DNA of 64,000 nucleotides from JAWXCB01 sp034440455 (GTDB taxonomy: Bacteria > Bacteroidota > Bacteroidia > Chitinophagales > CAIOSU01), in assembly GCA_034440455.1 (NCBI GenBank), contig JAWXCB010000019.1:1-64000 (forward strand). The letters run 5' to 3'. Positions 40,942-49,298 of this stretch are shown here, piece by piece. Position 1 is the stretch's first letter. Each line of letters starts with the position of its first letter. The notes beneath the pieces were generated by a model. It saw only the letters and a list, made by a program, of their open reading frames with translations. It did not search any database and was not told the DNA's origin. The translations under genes and the position numbers were made by a program.

Positions 40942-41373
40942 ATGCACATCGGAGCCATTTGTTCGCGCGAAACAATTATCGCCAGCCCTGCTGACAGCAT
41001 TCAAACGGCTTCACAACAAATGCTGCAATATAATGTGGGCAGCCTCGTATTAGTTGAAACGGATGCAAAAGGAAACAAACCTGTCGGCATTGTGACTGAC
41101 CGCGATATTGTTTTAAAAGTGATTGCCCCTGAATTAAAAATCAGCGAAGTGAAACTTGCCGACATCATGTCCACCAAACTGCTTACGGCAAAAGAAACAG
41201 ATGATGTCTATGAAACGCTGAAAAAGATGCGGGCGAAAGTAGTGCGCAGAATTCCGGTGGTGGATGAAGAAGGCTATCTGAAAGGCATGCTCACCATTGA
41301 TGATTTGCTGGAATTTTTCAATAAAGAAATGGGCGAAGTCGTGAGCCTGTTCAAGAAAGAACAGGGGCGGTAA
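40942..41373 (+). CDS. CBS-domain pair protein
   Basis: The 143-residue cytoplasmic protein is made of two CBS motifs: the first about 8-66 (ETIIASPADSIQTASQQMLQ, GIVTDRDIVLKVI) and the second about 72-130 (MSTKLLTAKETDDVYETLKK, GMLTIDDLLEFF). CBS pairs bind adenosine nucleotides and act as sensors. As a stand-alone pair its partner is unknown. The ATG at 40942 is preferred because the upstream reading runs into the repeat. TATCTTCG (40895-40902) is a one-mismatch -7 element. Confidence 0.88.
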   Translation: MHIGAICSRETIIASPADSIQTASQQMLQYNVGSLVLVETDAKGNKPVGIVTDRDIVLKVIAPELKISEVKLADIMSTKLLTAKETDDVYETLKKMRAKVVRRIPVVDEEGYLKGMLTIDDLLEFFNKEMGEVVSLFKKEQGR

Positions 41374-41375
41374 TC

Positions 41376-41942
41376 TCAATTGCCGGGCATCGGGTTAGCC
41401 TCCGTAAAAGGCGACACATAATTGCTTTGAAAAATCTGGTAGTCGGTATTGCGATAGAAATTATCCCCGAAATATTTTAGTATCCTGTCCATTTCAGGAG
41501 CCTCGCGAAAGCCCGGTATCGCCTGAATGTTTTTCAGTTGCTCATCCAAAAACACAACCGTAGGATAGCTCATCTTTCCTTGCATCAGTTCAACGGCAAG
41601 CTCATGATAGCCCCTGCTTCCCTCCGTCACAAAAGCATATTGCTTCTCTCTGAAAAAAATTGAATCGCGCACTTCGGCATTGAACTGCACGGGATAATAT
41701 CTTTCATTCAGATATTTTGCAACGATGGGATTTTCAAACGTAACCGCATCCATCTTTTTGCACCATCCGCACCAGTCGGTATAAACATCAATGAATATTT
41801 TGCGCGGCTGTTTCTTATTCAGTTCAATCGCTTCCTGCATAGTCAGCCATTTCACGAGCTTGGGCGGAGTTTGCGCAGAGAGAATAAACGGAGCAAATGC
41901 GAAAGCACAAAAAAGAGCGGTTGCAAAAAACAATTTTTTCAT
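41376..41942 (-). CDS. Secreted thioredoxin-like protein (CGWC)
   Basis: The 188-residue protein has a signal peptide (about 1-24), then a thioredoxin fold with active site CGWC (Cys58-Cys61) in YTDWCGWCKKMD and the cis-proline region KMSYPTVVFLDEQ. This is the thioredoxin_7/DUF255-like group, common in Bacteroidota and periplasmic. A role as a disulfide reductase or isomerase is likely; the partner is unknown. The end of the gene faces the CBS gene with two bases between them. Confidence 0.88.
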   Translation of the reverse strand: MKKLFFATALFCAFAFAPFILSAQTPPKLVKWLTMQEAIELNKKQPRKIFIDVYTDWCGWCKKMDAVTFENPIVAKYLNERYYPVQFNAEVRDSIFFREKQYAFVTEGSRGYHELAVELMQGKMSYPTVVFLDEQLKNIQAIPGFREAPEMDRILKYFGDNFYRNTDYQIFQSNYVSPFTEANPMPGN

Positions 41943-42038
41943 AGCCAAAAGATTGTGCAAGGTAAAATTAAAACGCGCGGCTAATCATTTTTACGGAAAT
42001 CCGAAAGAAGCGGATAATAAAGAAAAAGGTCGCTTACG

Positions 42039-43088
42039 CTAAAACTCAACCTCTTTCAACTGATAACCAGCCAAGCCCCACGTTGCAGGATTATAAATTT
42101 TATGATGCTTCTCTCTTATCATTACTTGCGCCTCATTTTGAAAATACAAATAGGCGGTGCGCAACAACGGGTCAAACTCGTCTTTTTGCGCGTCATATCT
42201 TCTTCCATGGTCCTGGTGACAGATAGGATGCTGCAACACTGTTTCTTTCAGCCCGCTTGTGCCCGCCACAACGACAAACAACGCATCGGTATGCAGGGCG
42301 ATATTTGTGCTTTCGGGAAAGCCGTGGAATGCAATCCACTTATCGCGGTGCATCATCATAAAGTCACCGCTCACGTTGCAGTGGAAATGATACTCCGCAT
42401 TATGAAAATTTATTTTCCACCTGAAAGCGTTTCCCAGTTTGGGATATTTTGCAAAGAGCAAATCGAGCTTGAGCAGGTTGTTATTATAAAATCTTAAAAA
42501 CGGCAGCGCAAGTTTTGTGGACACCTTGTAGTCATAATGATTTCCCTTCAAGAACACGCGGAATATCGCAGGGTTGAGCCACTGAATAAAATCCTTTGGG
42601 TCGGCAGGCGGTGGGGATTGCGGTTTGATAAAGTCGCAGCGGTCAGTGCGGTAGAAATGCGCTTTGTTTAGTTTTTGCGTTGCGAGAAACTCCACAATGC
42701 CCGGGTCAAAAATAATGTCGGGATTGGCAGCGCAGATATACTCGCCCTTTGCCCGCCTGATGCCCGCATTCTTCGCCACGTATTCATAAAAAGGCAAGGG
42801 CTTGCGCAACTGCGGATTTTCATTTGCGCGATGCACCTCCGGAGAAACATCTATGATGCGGATGCGCAGATACTTTCTGTGTTGCCGCCAGTTGATTGCA
42901 TCAAACAGCGATTTTTTTTCCGCAATCGGATTGTAGTTGACAACGATATACTCAGAGGGCACTTGATATTTTTCCAGCAAATAAGAAAGCTGATTTACCG
43001 AATTGGAAAGCCGGTCGTTGAAATCACCGCCATAGTCGTCATTCCTTCCGGCTATAACAAAACTTACGTATGGCTGCTGTGTTTGCAT
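42039..43088 (-). CDS. Glycosyltransferase-like (GT-A) protein
   Basis: The 349-residue protein begins with the Rossmann-type strand VSFVIAGRNDDYGGDFNDRL, and AGIRRAKGEYICAANPDIIF supplies the motif near the nucleotide-sugar site (NPD in place of DXD). A C-terminal part rich in H, W and D follows (CHQDHGRRYDAQKDEFDPLL). It resembles GT2-like enzymes without membrane helices. Donor and acceptor are unknown, and it is not within a polysaccharide locus. A perfect -7 element lies 17 bases upstream. Confidence 0.7.
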   Translation of the reverse strand: MQTQQPYVSFVIAGRNDDYGGDFNDRLSNSVNQLSYLLEKYQVPSEYIVVNYNPIAEKKSLFDAINWRQHRKYLRIRIIDVSPEVHRANENPQLRKPLPFYEYVAKNAGIRRAKGEYICAANPDIIFDPGIVEFLATQKLNKAHFYRTDRCDFIKPQSPPPADPKDFIQWLNPAIFRVFLKGNHYDYKVSTKLALPFLRFYNNNLLKLDLLFAKYPKLGNAFRWKINFHNAEYHFHCNVSGDFMMMHRDKWIAFHGFPESTNIALHTDALFVVVAGTSGLKETVLQHPICHQDHGRRYDAQKDEFDPLLRTAYLYFQNEAQVMIREKHHKIYNPATWGLAGYQLKEVEF

Positions 43089-43105
43089 GGATAAAAAAAG
43101 GAAAG

Positions 43106-43113
43106 CAAATTTA
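43106..43113 (-). promoter_or_regulatory. Putative -7 element TAAATTTG of the glycosyltransferase gene
   Basis: A perfect TAnnTTTG match on the minus strand, 17 bases before the start codon at 43088. Confidence 0.4.
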
Positions 43114-43154
43114 AGAGAATGCAGAATGTAGCGGATTTGCGCGAAAAATGAAAC

Positions 43155-46100
43155 TCAATTCACCACAATGGCGTGCCTGCTTGTTTCTTGCCCTGCGCGC
43201 AGCAAGACAAAGTAGATGCCTGCATTTATATTTTCAGGCAGGTTAACCGGAAGTTGTTCCGCGCCTTGTGTTTGCAATGTTTTGCTGAAAACGATTCTGC
43301 CACTTGCATCAATAATATCTATAAACAAAGGAGTGTCATCGGAAGTGTTGTTTTCTATTTGCACAAAAAACTTTCCGTTTGAAACCGGATTTGGAAACAC
43401 GGTGAACACAGGCTGCGGTTTTTCGATTACAATAGAAACAGAAACAATATCAGAATACGTGAAAGCCCCGTCATAATCGGTTTGCTTCAAGCGGTAATAA
43501 GAAACTCCTTCAAGGGGATGACGATCGTATGTATGATACGAAAGGGTTTGAGAACTATTTCCTGCTCCTTCAAAAACATGAAGTTCTTCAAATGCTAATC
43601 CATCCTGCGAACGCTCCACCGTGAAAAAATCATTATTGATTTCTGTTGCGGTAACCCATTCGAGTTTCACAATTGCTTCTTCCGCTTCAGCAGTGAAACT
43701 TAATAATTCAATTGGCAATCCACCACCACTGCCACTGCCCATACCCGCGCCAAATTCAGAAAAGCTTGTAAGTCCAATGCGCTTCATATAGCCGCTTGCT
43801 ATGGTTCTACCATCCAAATCATTTGGATTGAGCCTTCCTCCTCCTGTTGACCAATCTGCCCCGCTTGTACTACCAACCGGTCGCTTAAGAGGACCGAAAT
43901 CATTCTCTACAAGTCCCGGCATATTGGCGATAAACAAACGGATGCCATATCCTCCCCCGGAGGGTTGCGCATTCGGCTCCAATTCCCAAACACCGGCAGT
44001 ATTGATGGAGGAAAAAGCGAGGGAGCCGTGTTCCCAATAATCAGAAACATTCATCTCGGCATCATTATGCCCGGTGAGCGATTTGAACCGGGAATCTATG
44101 TAAGTGATTCCCGTCAGATTATTATTGATGATATCCGCCTGATAATAATAGGAAGAAGAAGTGCCGTTGCCGATTGGAAACACATACGTATTGGTATTGC
44201 TTGTAAAATTGCGCCTCAGATTTCCATTGATGAAACTTGCAGAGCTATATCCGCTAATAGCCGAAGAAGAAGAGGAAGAAACAACTACCCGATAGGGTGC
44301 ACCCGTGGTAATTACTCCATCTGTAAGCGTAAGTATGTTTGAAATGGTCAGGTTATCATTTAAAGAAACCTGTGTTGCGGAATTATCAAACACGACAGTA
44401 TAAAAACTGCTTCCGTTTGAAGTTATCGCCTGATCGGAAGTTCCATTGAATGTTACCGTTCCGGTTCTTGGCTGGTACGTACCTGAGTTCACAAAATTTC
44501 CCTTTACCGTGAGGCTATAGCTCTGCGCAGCATCCACATCCAGCGTTACATTACTGCCAATAGAAAGATTTCCGTTTATAGTTATTGCGCCTGCAAGTGT
44601 TTTTGTAACCGCTCCACCGCTTAATGAAAGATTATGGTAAGCAGTAGATGGCACTTTAATAGTTTGCGCGCCAGTCCTGCTATAATTAAATGTGTTTCCT
44701 GCACCTGAAGCATCCAGCGCACCGGTGTTCATCGGCTGCGTAGTTGCGGCAGGCTGATAATTTACAATTCCGCTTGCGCCATTCGCCCATGTTGAACCTG
44801 CAACAGTGCCATCAATCGTATTGTTGAAAGTAACTCCAGAAGTGTTTGTGTTGGCGACAGTGATTGCGCCTGCCACTGAAACGGCATTGGCGAATGTTAT
44901 GGAACCCGCTCCCGTAACACTCTGTGATGCATTAAACGTAGCCGCTCCTGCGGTAAAACTTCCTGATGCGGATGTCACATCAATACCTCCGCGCAAATCA
45001 AGGTTGGTGCCGGTGCTGATATTAGTTGATGTCCATGTGCCTGTTCCATTGATAGTGATACCGGAGTTAAATCTTTTTACGCCTGTGTTGCTGTTTACAT
45101 TAAACGTCAGGCTTCTCCCTGTTTCAACAGTTGTAGTTCCTGAAACAGTAAGCGTCATTCTTCCGATAGTTCCATTTCCGGTGGACATTGTAAGGTTTCC
45201 GTTAATATTTACGCTACCTGTAGCGGAGCCATCAATCGTTCCTCCCGACAAATCCACGCCCTGCAAACTTGCTGTTCCGGTTGTGCTATTGTCAACAAGC
45301 GTTCCTGCAATTGTTGTTGTGCCTGATACGGTTAAATTCTGCGCAGCAGGTTCAAGCGAAGTAGAAGCTGCGATATTTAAATCTCCGCTTACACTGGTTG
45401 ATCCCTGTAATGTTTTCACTGAGGAGGAGCCACCGCTGATATATAAATGATAGTAGCTTGTTGCAGGCGCTTTCACATTTTGCGCCCCTGCCCTGCTGTA
45501 ATAAAAATAATTCCCGTTTGCTGATGCGCTAATTGCCCCGGTATTCATCGGTTGAGTCGCAACTGCTGGTTGGTAGTAAGTTACTCCGTTTGCTCCGTTT
45601 GCCCAGGTTGAGCCTGCCAACGTGCCATCAATGGTATTGTTGAAAGTAATGCCATTCGTATTTGTATTTGTTACTGTGATGGCGCCTGTAACCGTTACCG
45701 CGTTTGCAAACGTAATGGCTCCGGCACCGGTCACGCTTTGAGTTGCATTGAAAGTGGCTGCTCCTCCTGCAAAACTGCCTGAAGAACTGACGACATCAAT
45801 TCCACCGCGCAAATCAAGATTGGTGCCGGTGCTGATATTTGTTGAAGTCCATGTGCCTGTTCCGTTGATGGTGATACCGGAGTTAAATCTTTTCACGCCT
45901 GTGTTGCTGTTTGCATTAAATGTCAGCGTTCTCCCAGTTGCTACAGTTGTAGTTCCTGTAACAGTAAGCGTCATTCTTCCGATAGTGCCGTTGGCGGTGG
46001 GCATGGTCAGATTACCCGTAATATTAACGATACCTGTTGCAGAACCATCTATCGTTCCACCGGATAAATCCACATGCAGCAAACTTGTTGTTCCGGTTAC

Positions 46101-48674
46101 GTTATTGTCAAGAAGGGTTCCTGCAATAGTTGATGTGCCCGATACAGTTAAATTCTGCCCGGCAGGTTCAAGCAAAGTGGAGGTTGCTATGTATAAATCT
46201 CCGCTTGTGCCAGTAGCGCCTTGTACTGTTTTTACTCCTGACGAACCACCGCTGATATACAAATGATAATAACTTGTGGCGGGCAATTTCACATTTTGAT
46301 TGCCTGCACTGCTGTAGTGAAACTGATTTCCGGTGGATGAAACATCAAGTGCGCCTGTGTTCATCGGTTGCGTGACAGCAGCAGGCTGATAATAAGTAAC
46401 TCCATTCATACCGTTTTTCCATGTTGAACCTGCTACGCTTCCGCTCACCGTGTTGTTAAATGTAACGCCCTGCGTGTTTGTATTTTCAATAGTTATCGCC
46501 CCCGTAATTGTAACCGCAGAATTAAAACTAATTGCTCCTGCTCCGGTGATATATTGCCCATTTGTATTGAATGTTGCCTCGCCTGCTGAAAAACTGCCGG
46601 ATGAAGATGGAACATCAATTCCTCCTCTCATAACAAGATTTCCAGTTGTTACAACTGTTGTGGATGTCCACGAGCCGCTTCCATTCACCGTTATCATGCC
46701 CACAAATGTTTTCACGCCCGTGTCACTGTTGATGTTGAGTGTTCTGCCATCAGCGATGGTTGTGGTGCCTGAAACAGTCAATGTAGTGCGTCCAATTGTT
46801 CCGTTGCCTGTTGAAATTGTAAGGTTGCCGTTGATATTGGTAACATCAGTAACAGTTCCATTGATGGTTCCGCCTGACAAATCAACGTCCTGAAATGCGT
46901 TAGTGCCGCCCGTGTTGCTCTCGGCTAAGGTTCCGGCAAAAACACTGCTCCCGCTAACCGTAATACTGTTCCCAACCGGGTCGAATGAAGTTCCGTTGCC
47001 AATGGTAAAAGTATTATTAACCGTAACTGCTGCCTGCATTGATTTTGTGCCGCTGCCTGATGTTGCAAGATTTCGGTAATTGGTGCTTCCGAATACCTGT
47101 TGGTTTCCTGAACGAGTATAAGTAACTGTGCTGGCAAAACCAACAGACGTTGTGAATGTGGTTATGGCATTATTTGCTCCACCAAGATTTAGATTATGTA
47201 ACAAGTTACCTCCGCTCATATTGATTGTTCCTGCGCCACTTAAATCACCGGTAATACTAACAGTCTTTGTAGTGGTTCCGCTAAAAGTTAATGTCCCGGT
47301 GACAGTTGCCGTTCCGGTAATGCTCACCGTTGTTGCAGTTGTACCTAAATCAAAAGTTCCAGCGCTGATGGTAAGGTTTCCTCCGATGGTTGCGTTTCCG
47401 TTCAATGTTTTTGTGCTGCCAGTTGCAATCGTAAGGTTACCATACGTTGGTGCGCTTGAAACAGTTTGGGTTGAATTATTTTGATAAGTAACAGTGCTTG
47501 CGCTGTTGAGCGTGGTGTTTCCATTTGTAAAACCACTTGGGAAAAGCACGTTCGTAGCGTTGCCTGTATTGCCCAATGTCATGGTAGTGCCGCTCGCCAT
47601 GGTGCACGTGCCGCTCGCATTTCCCGTGATTTGATAGACATCACAAGCAAGCGTTGTTGTGGAAGTAGAAGTGACATCCAGATTTCCGTTTACTGTTATT
47701 GCACCACCCAATGTTTTTGTTCCGCTTGTCGAAACAGTAAGATGATGATAGGTTGCTAAACGTATGGTTTGATTTCCACCTCGGGTGTAATTCACTGTGT
47801 TGCCGCTGGCATCAAAATCAACAGTGGTGATATTCATACTGCCTCCTGAAAATTTAAGCACTCCTGTTGCGCCTTGCTCCCACGTGCCCGTTCCTGTGAT
47901 TGAGTTATTCGAAGTGCTGGTAAGGTTAACATCTGCATTATTGTTGATTACAGTAATTCCGGTTATGGTGGTGATGCCCGAAATAGTGATGGTGGAACTG
48001 CCCGCAATGGATTGATTATTATTTGTATTGAACGTAACGGCAGCTAAATTGAATGAGGAGTTATTGGTTATCCCGCTCCTGATGATAATTGTGCCTCCGC
48101 CTGTAAGGCTGAATGTTCCGTCATTGGTAATTGCTCCGATAAAGGTAAAGGCTGATGCATTGGTGGTGGAAATAGAACCTGCGCTGCCGATTGTAAATGT
48201 TCCGGTAAAGGTTGCTGAACCATTGTCATTGTTATCGGTCAACGCACCATCAATTTGAGTGTTAGTTCCTATACTCAACGTCATACGCCTGAGATTAAAT
48301 GAAGCGCCTGCCTTCACGGTTAATCCGTTGGTAACATTTAATGTGCGGTCGCCATTGTTTGTGCTGAAGATGCCGCTCGCACCTTCACCAATCACTAAAG
48401 CTCCGATTGCGTTTGGCGGGCTGTTTGACAATGTAATATTATCTCCATCTCGTATCGTCACAGTTCCTGCACCGACAACTTCTCCCGGATAGTTGGTTGC
48501 GGCAACCCATGCTGAGCCGTTATAAGTTTGCCAGCTTCCTACTGCATTCCAGTTTCCAGTGGGATTTACATTGCTTTGATAGTCACCGGAAACTTGGGCG
48601 ATTACATTTACCGATAAAAAAATCAGAAAAAGTGTGCTCAGAAAGCGTACATAGTATCGGCACATGAATCTCAT
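43155..48674 (-). CDS. Giant T9SS-secreted beta-helix repeat protein A
   Basis: The 1839-residue secreted protein has a signal peptide (about 1-27, ending NVIAQ), an N-terminal stretch shared with its paralogue (GAGTVTIRDGDNITLSNSP), and over 1200 residues of G/T/N/S-rich beta-helix repeats of the filamentous-haemagglutinin type. Within these are modules of exactly 272 residues. Then come a conserved block (NLRRNF..FPIGNGT, NDFGPLKRPVGS), a glycine linker, a FN3-like domain (LPIELLSFTAEAEEAIVKLE..YYRLKQTDYDG) and a type A T9SS sorting domain (VFPNPVSNGKFFVQ..GIYFVLL). It is likely a long rod-like adhesin or coat protein; no enzyme motif is seen. The ATG at 48674 is used because an upstream TTG at 48704 would push the signal peptide inside; ATG 48665 is also possible. 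Confidence 0.88.
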   Translation of the reverse strand: MRFMCRYYVRFLSTLFLIFLSVNVIAQVSGDYQSNVNPTGNWNAVGSWQTYNGSAWVAATNYPGEVVGAGTVTIRDGDNITLSNSPPNAIGALVIGEGASGIFSTNNGDRTLNVTNGLTVKAGASFNLRRMTLSIGTNTQIDGALTDNNDNGSATFTGTFTIGSAGSISTTNASAFTFIGAITNDGTFSLTGGGTIIIRSGITNNSSFNLAAVTFNTNNNQSIAGSSTITISGITTITGITVINNNADVNLTSTSNNSITGTGTWEQGATGVLKFSGGSMNITTVDFDASGNTVNYTRGGNQTIRLATYHHLTVSTSGTKTLGGAITVNGNLDVTSTSTTTLACDVYQITGNASGTCTMASGTTMTLGNTGNATNVLFPSGFTNGNTTLNSASTVTYQNNSTQTVSSAPTYGNLTIATGSTKTLNGNATIGGNLTISAGTFDLGTTATTVSITGTATVTGTLTFSGTTTKTVSITGDLSGAGTINMSGGNLLHNLNLGGANNAITTFTTSVGFASTVTYTRSGNQQVFGSTNYRNLATSGSGTKSMQAAVTVNNTFTIGNGTSFDPVGNSITVSGSSVFAGTLAESNTGGTNAFQDVDLSGGTINGTVTDVTNINGNLTISTGNGTIGRTTLTVSGTTTIADGRTLNINSDTGVKTFVGMITVNGSGSWTSTTVVTTGNLVMRGGIDVPSSSGSFSAGEATFNTNGQYITGAGAISFNSAVTITGAITIENTNTQGVTFNNTVSGSVAGSTWKNGMNGVTYYQPAAVTQPMNTGALDVSSTGNQFHYSSAGNQNVKLPATSYYHLYISGGSSGVKTVQGATGTSGDLYIATSTLLEPAGQNLTVSGTSTIAGTLLDNNVTGTTSLLHVDLSGGTIDGSATGIVNITGNLTMPTANGTIGRMTLTVTGTTTVATGRTLTFNANSNTGVKRFNSGITINGTGTWTSTNISTGTNLDLRGGIDVVSSSGSFAGGAATFNATQSVTGAGAITFANAVTVTGAITVTNTNTNGITFNNTIDGTLAGSTWANGANGVTYYQPAVATQPMNTGAISASANGNYFYYSRAGAQNVKAPATSYYHLYISGGSSSVKTLQGSTSVSGDLNIAASTSLEPAAQNLTVSGTTTIAGTLVDNSTTGTASLQGVDLSGGTIDGSATGSVNINGNLTMSTGNGTIGRMTLTVSGTTTVETGRSLTFNVNSNTGVKRFNSGITINGTGTWTSTNISTGTNLDLRGGIDVTSASGSFTAGAATFNASQSVTGAGSITFANAVSVAGAITVANTNTSGVTFNNTIDGTVAGSTWANGASGIVNYQPAATTQPMNTGALDASGAGNTFNYSRTGAQTIKVPSTAYHNLSLSGGAVTKTLAGAITINGNLSIGSNVTLDVDAAQSYSLTVKGNFVNSGTYQPRTGTVTFNGTSDQAITSNGSSFYTVVFDNSATQVSLNDNLTISNILTLTDGVITTGAPYRVVVSSSSSSAISGYSSASFINGNLRRNFTSNTNTYVFPIGNGTSSSYYYQADIINNNLTGITYIDSRFKSLTGHNDAEMNVSDYWEHGSLAFSSINTAGVWELEPNAQPSGGGYGIRLFIANMPGLVENDFGPLKRPVGSTSGADWSTGGGRLNPNDLDGRTIASGYMKRIGLTSFSEFGAGMGSGSGGGLPIELLSFTAEAEEAIVKLEWVTATEINNDFFTVERSQDGLAFEELHVFEGAGNSSQTLSYHTYDRHPLEGVSYYRLKQTDYDGAFTYSDIVSVSIVIEKPQPVFTVFPNPVSNGKFFVQIENNTSDDTPLFIDIIDASGRIVFSKTLQTQGAEQLPVNLPENINAGIYFVLLRAGQETSRHAIVVN
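44619..47052 (-). repeat. Tandem 816-base modules inside giant protein A
   Basis: The same position of the module recurs at 44619, 45435 and 46251, exactly 816 bases (272 codons) apart, and at about 47052 in a more diverged copy. The best conserved part (TGVKRFNSGITINGTGTWTS) is identical in two copies, and most base differences there fall in third codon positions. Confidence 0.85.
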
Positions 48675-48710
48675 ACTCTTGGTTGAAGTACGTTTTTTAC
48701 GCAACAGGGC

Positions 48711-48764
48711 TACGTAATGTTACGTAGTAGTACGTAATGTTACGTAAGTGAAAACACCTACGTA
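48711..48764. promoter_or_regulatory. Tandem near-palindromes TACGTAA-TG-TTACGTA upstream of giant gene A
   Basis: The 16-base word TACGTAATGTTACGTA occurs at 48711-48726 and again at 48731-48746, 20 bases apart. A further TACGTA lies at 48759-48764. The arms TACGTAA/TTACGTA are perfect inverted repeats. They lie 37-90 bases upstream of the start, where an operator or activator site would be expected. Confidence 0.5.
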
Positions 48765-48888
48765 CTAAAGCAGATTAAATTTCAATAAAAAAATGGAAAT
48801 GGCGCGTACTTACTTCACTCCTTTATCACTCGTACTGGTAGCCCCGCATTGCAGGGTCAGGAGGATGGTACTCATCTATAATCAAAGC

Positions 48889-48925
48889 GTCATTGCGAGC
48901 GTAGCGAAGCAATCCCCCGCTTTCA
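48889..48925 (+). repeat. GTCATTGC-type repeat, copy 2
   Basis: GTCATTGCGAGCGTAGCGAA and GCAATCCCCCGCT match copy 1 (338-372), and they match copy 3 (49237-49272) in inverted orientation. Confidence 0.8.
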
Positions 48926-49011
48926 TTTACCGATTTGCAGGGCATCCCGCATTGCGGAACCTTCTCAGACGGCTTTGCTACAGACTCGCGCTCAATGTCA
49001 TTAAGTTAAAG

Positions 49012-49160
49012 TCGGTTCTAAAAATTCAAAAAAGACGAACCACAAAGAACTCAAAGAGAAAACACAAAGTTCACAAAGCATGGATTTTATTTGCTTTGTG
49101 TTTCTTTGTGAAAAATTCTTTGTGTCCTTTGTGGTTAAAAAATTAATTTTTAGAACTGCC
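49012..49160. repeat. Long hairpin element, copy 2 (MITE-like)
   Basis: GGTTCTAAAAATT at the left end pairs with AATTTTTAGAAC at the right end, and AACCACAAAG..CACAAAG pairs with CTTTGTG..CTTTGTGGTT inside. It is nearly identical to 399-547. Confidence 0.85.
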
Positions 49161-49163
49161 CTT

Positions 49164-49200
49164 AAGGATGTTCGACCCCTGCGGGGTCGGATGTTTATAG
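49164..49200 (+). repeat. AAGGATGTTCGACC stem-loop unit, copy 2
   Basis: AAGGATGTTCGACC is followed by CCTGCGGGGTC and ATGTTTATAG. The order matches 38840-38876, but the stem is GACCCC/GGGGTC here and GACCGC/GCGGTC there. Confidence 0.8.
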
Positions 49201-49236
49201 TAAATGTTGCTGCTATATCAGAATGACGGGAATAGC

Positions 49237-49272
49237 GGGGGATTGCTTCGGTCGTTCCTCCCTCGCAATGAC
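49237..49272 (-). repeat. GTCATTGC-type repeat, copy 3, inverted
   Basis: GCGGGGGATTGCTTCGGTCG and TCCTCCCTCGCAATGAC are the reverse complement of copy 2 with a few changes. Confidence 0.8.
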
Positions 49273-49298
49273 GGTAACTGCCGCTACTTGATGAGGGT

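Larger units (their letters stand above)
48675..49298. other. Repeat cluster between the two giant genes, no gene seen
   Basis: Besides the palindromes at 48711-48764, the gap holds a GTCATTGC repeat (48889-48925), the long hairpin (49012-49160), the AAGGATGTTCGACC stem-loop unit (49164-49200) and an inverted GTCATTGC repeat (49237-49272). The two GTCATTGC repeats face each other and bracket the rest. Confidence 0.75.

Noticed and set aside
44806..46266. Long plus-strand open frames (44806-45450, 45748-46266) antisense to giant protein A
   Set aside because: They are mirror images of the G/T/N/S-rich repeats: low-complexity V-P-V-x-V-P runs that repeat with the same 816-base modules. No start signals or gene context support them.
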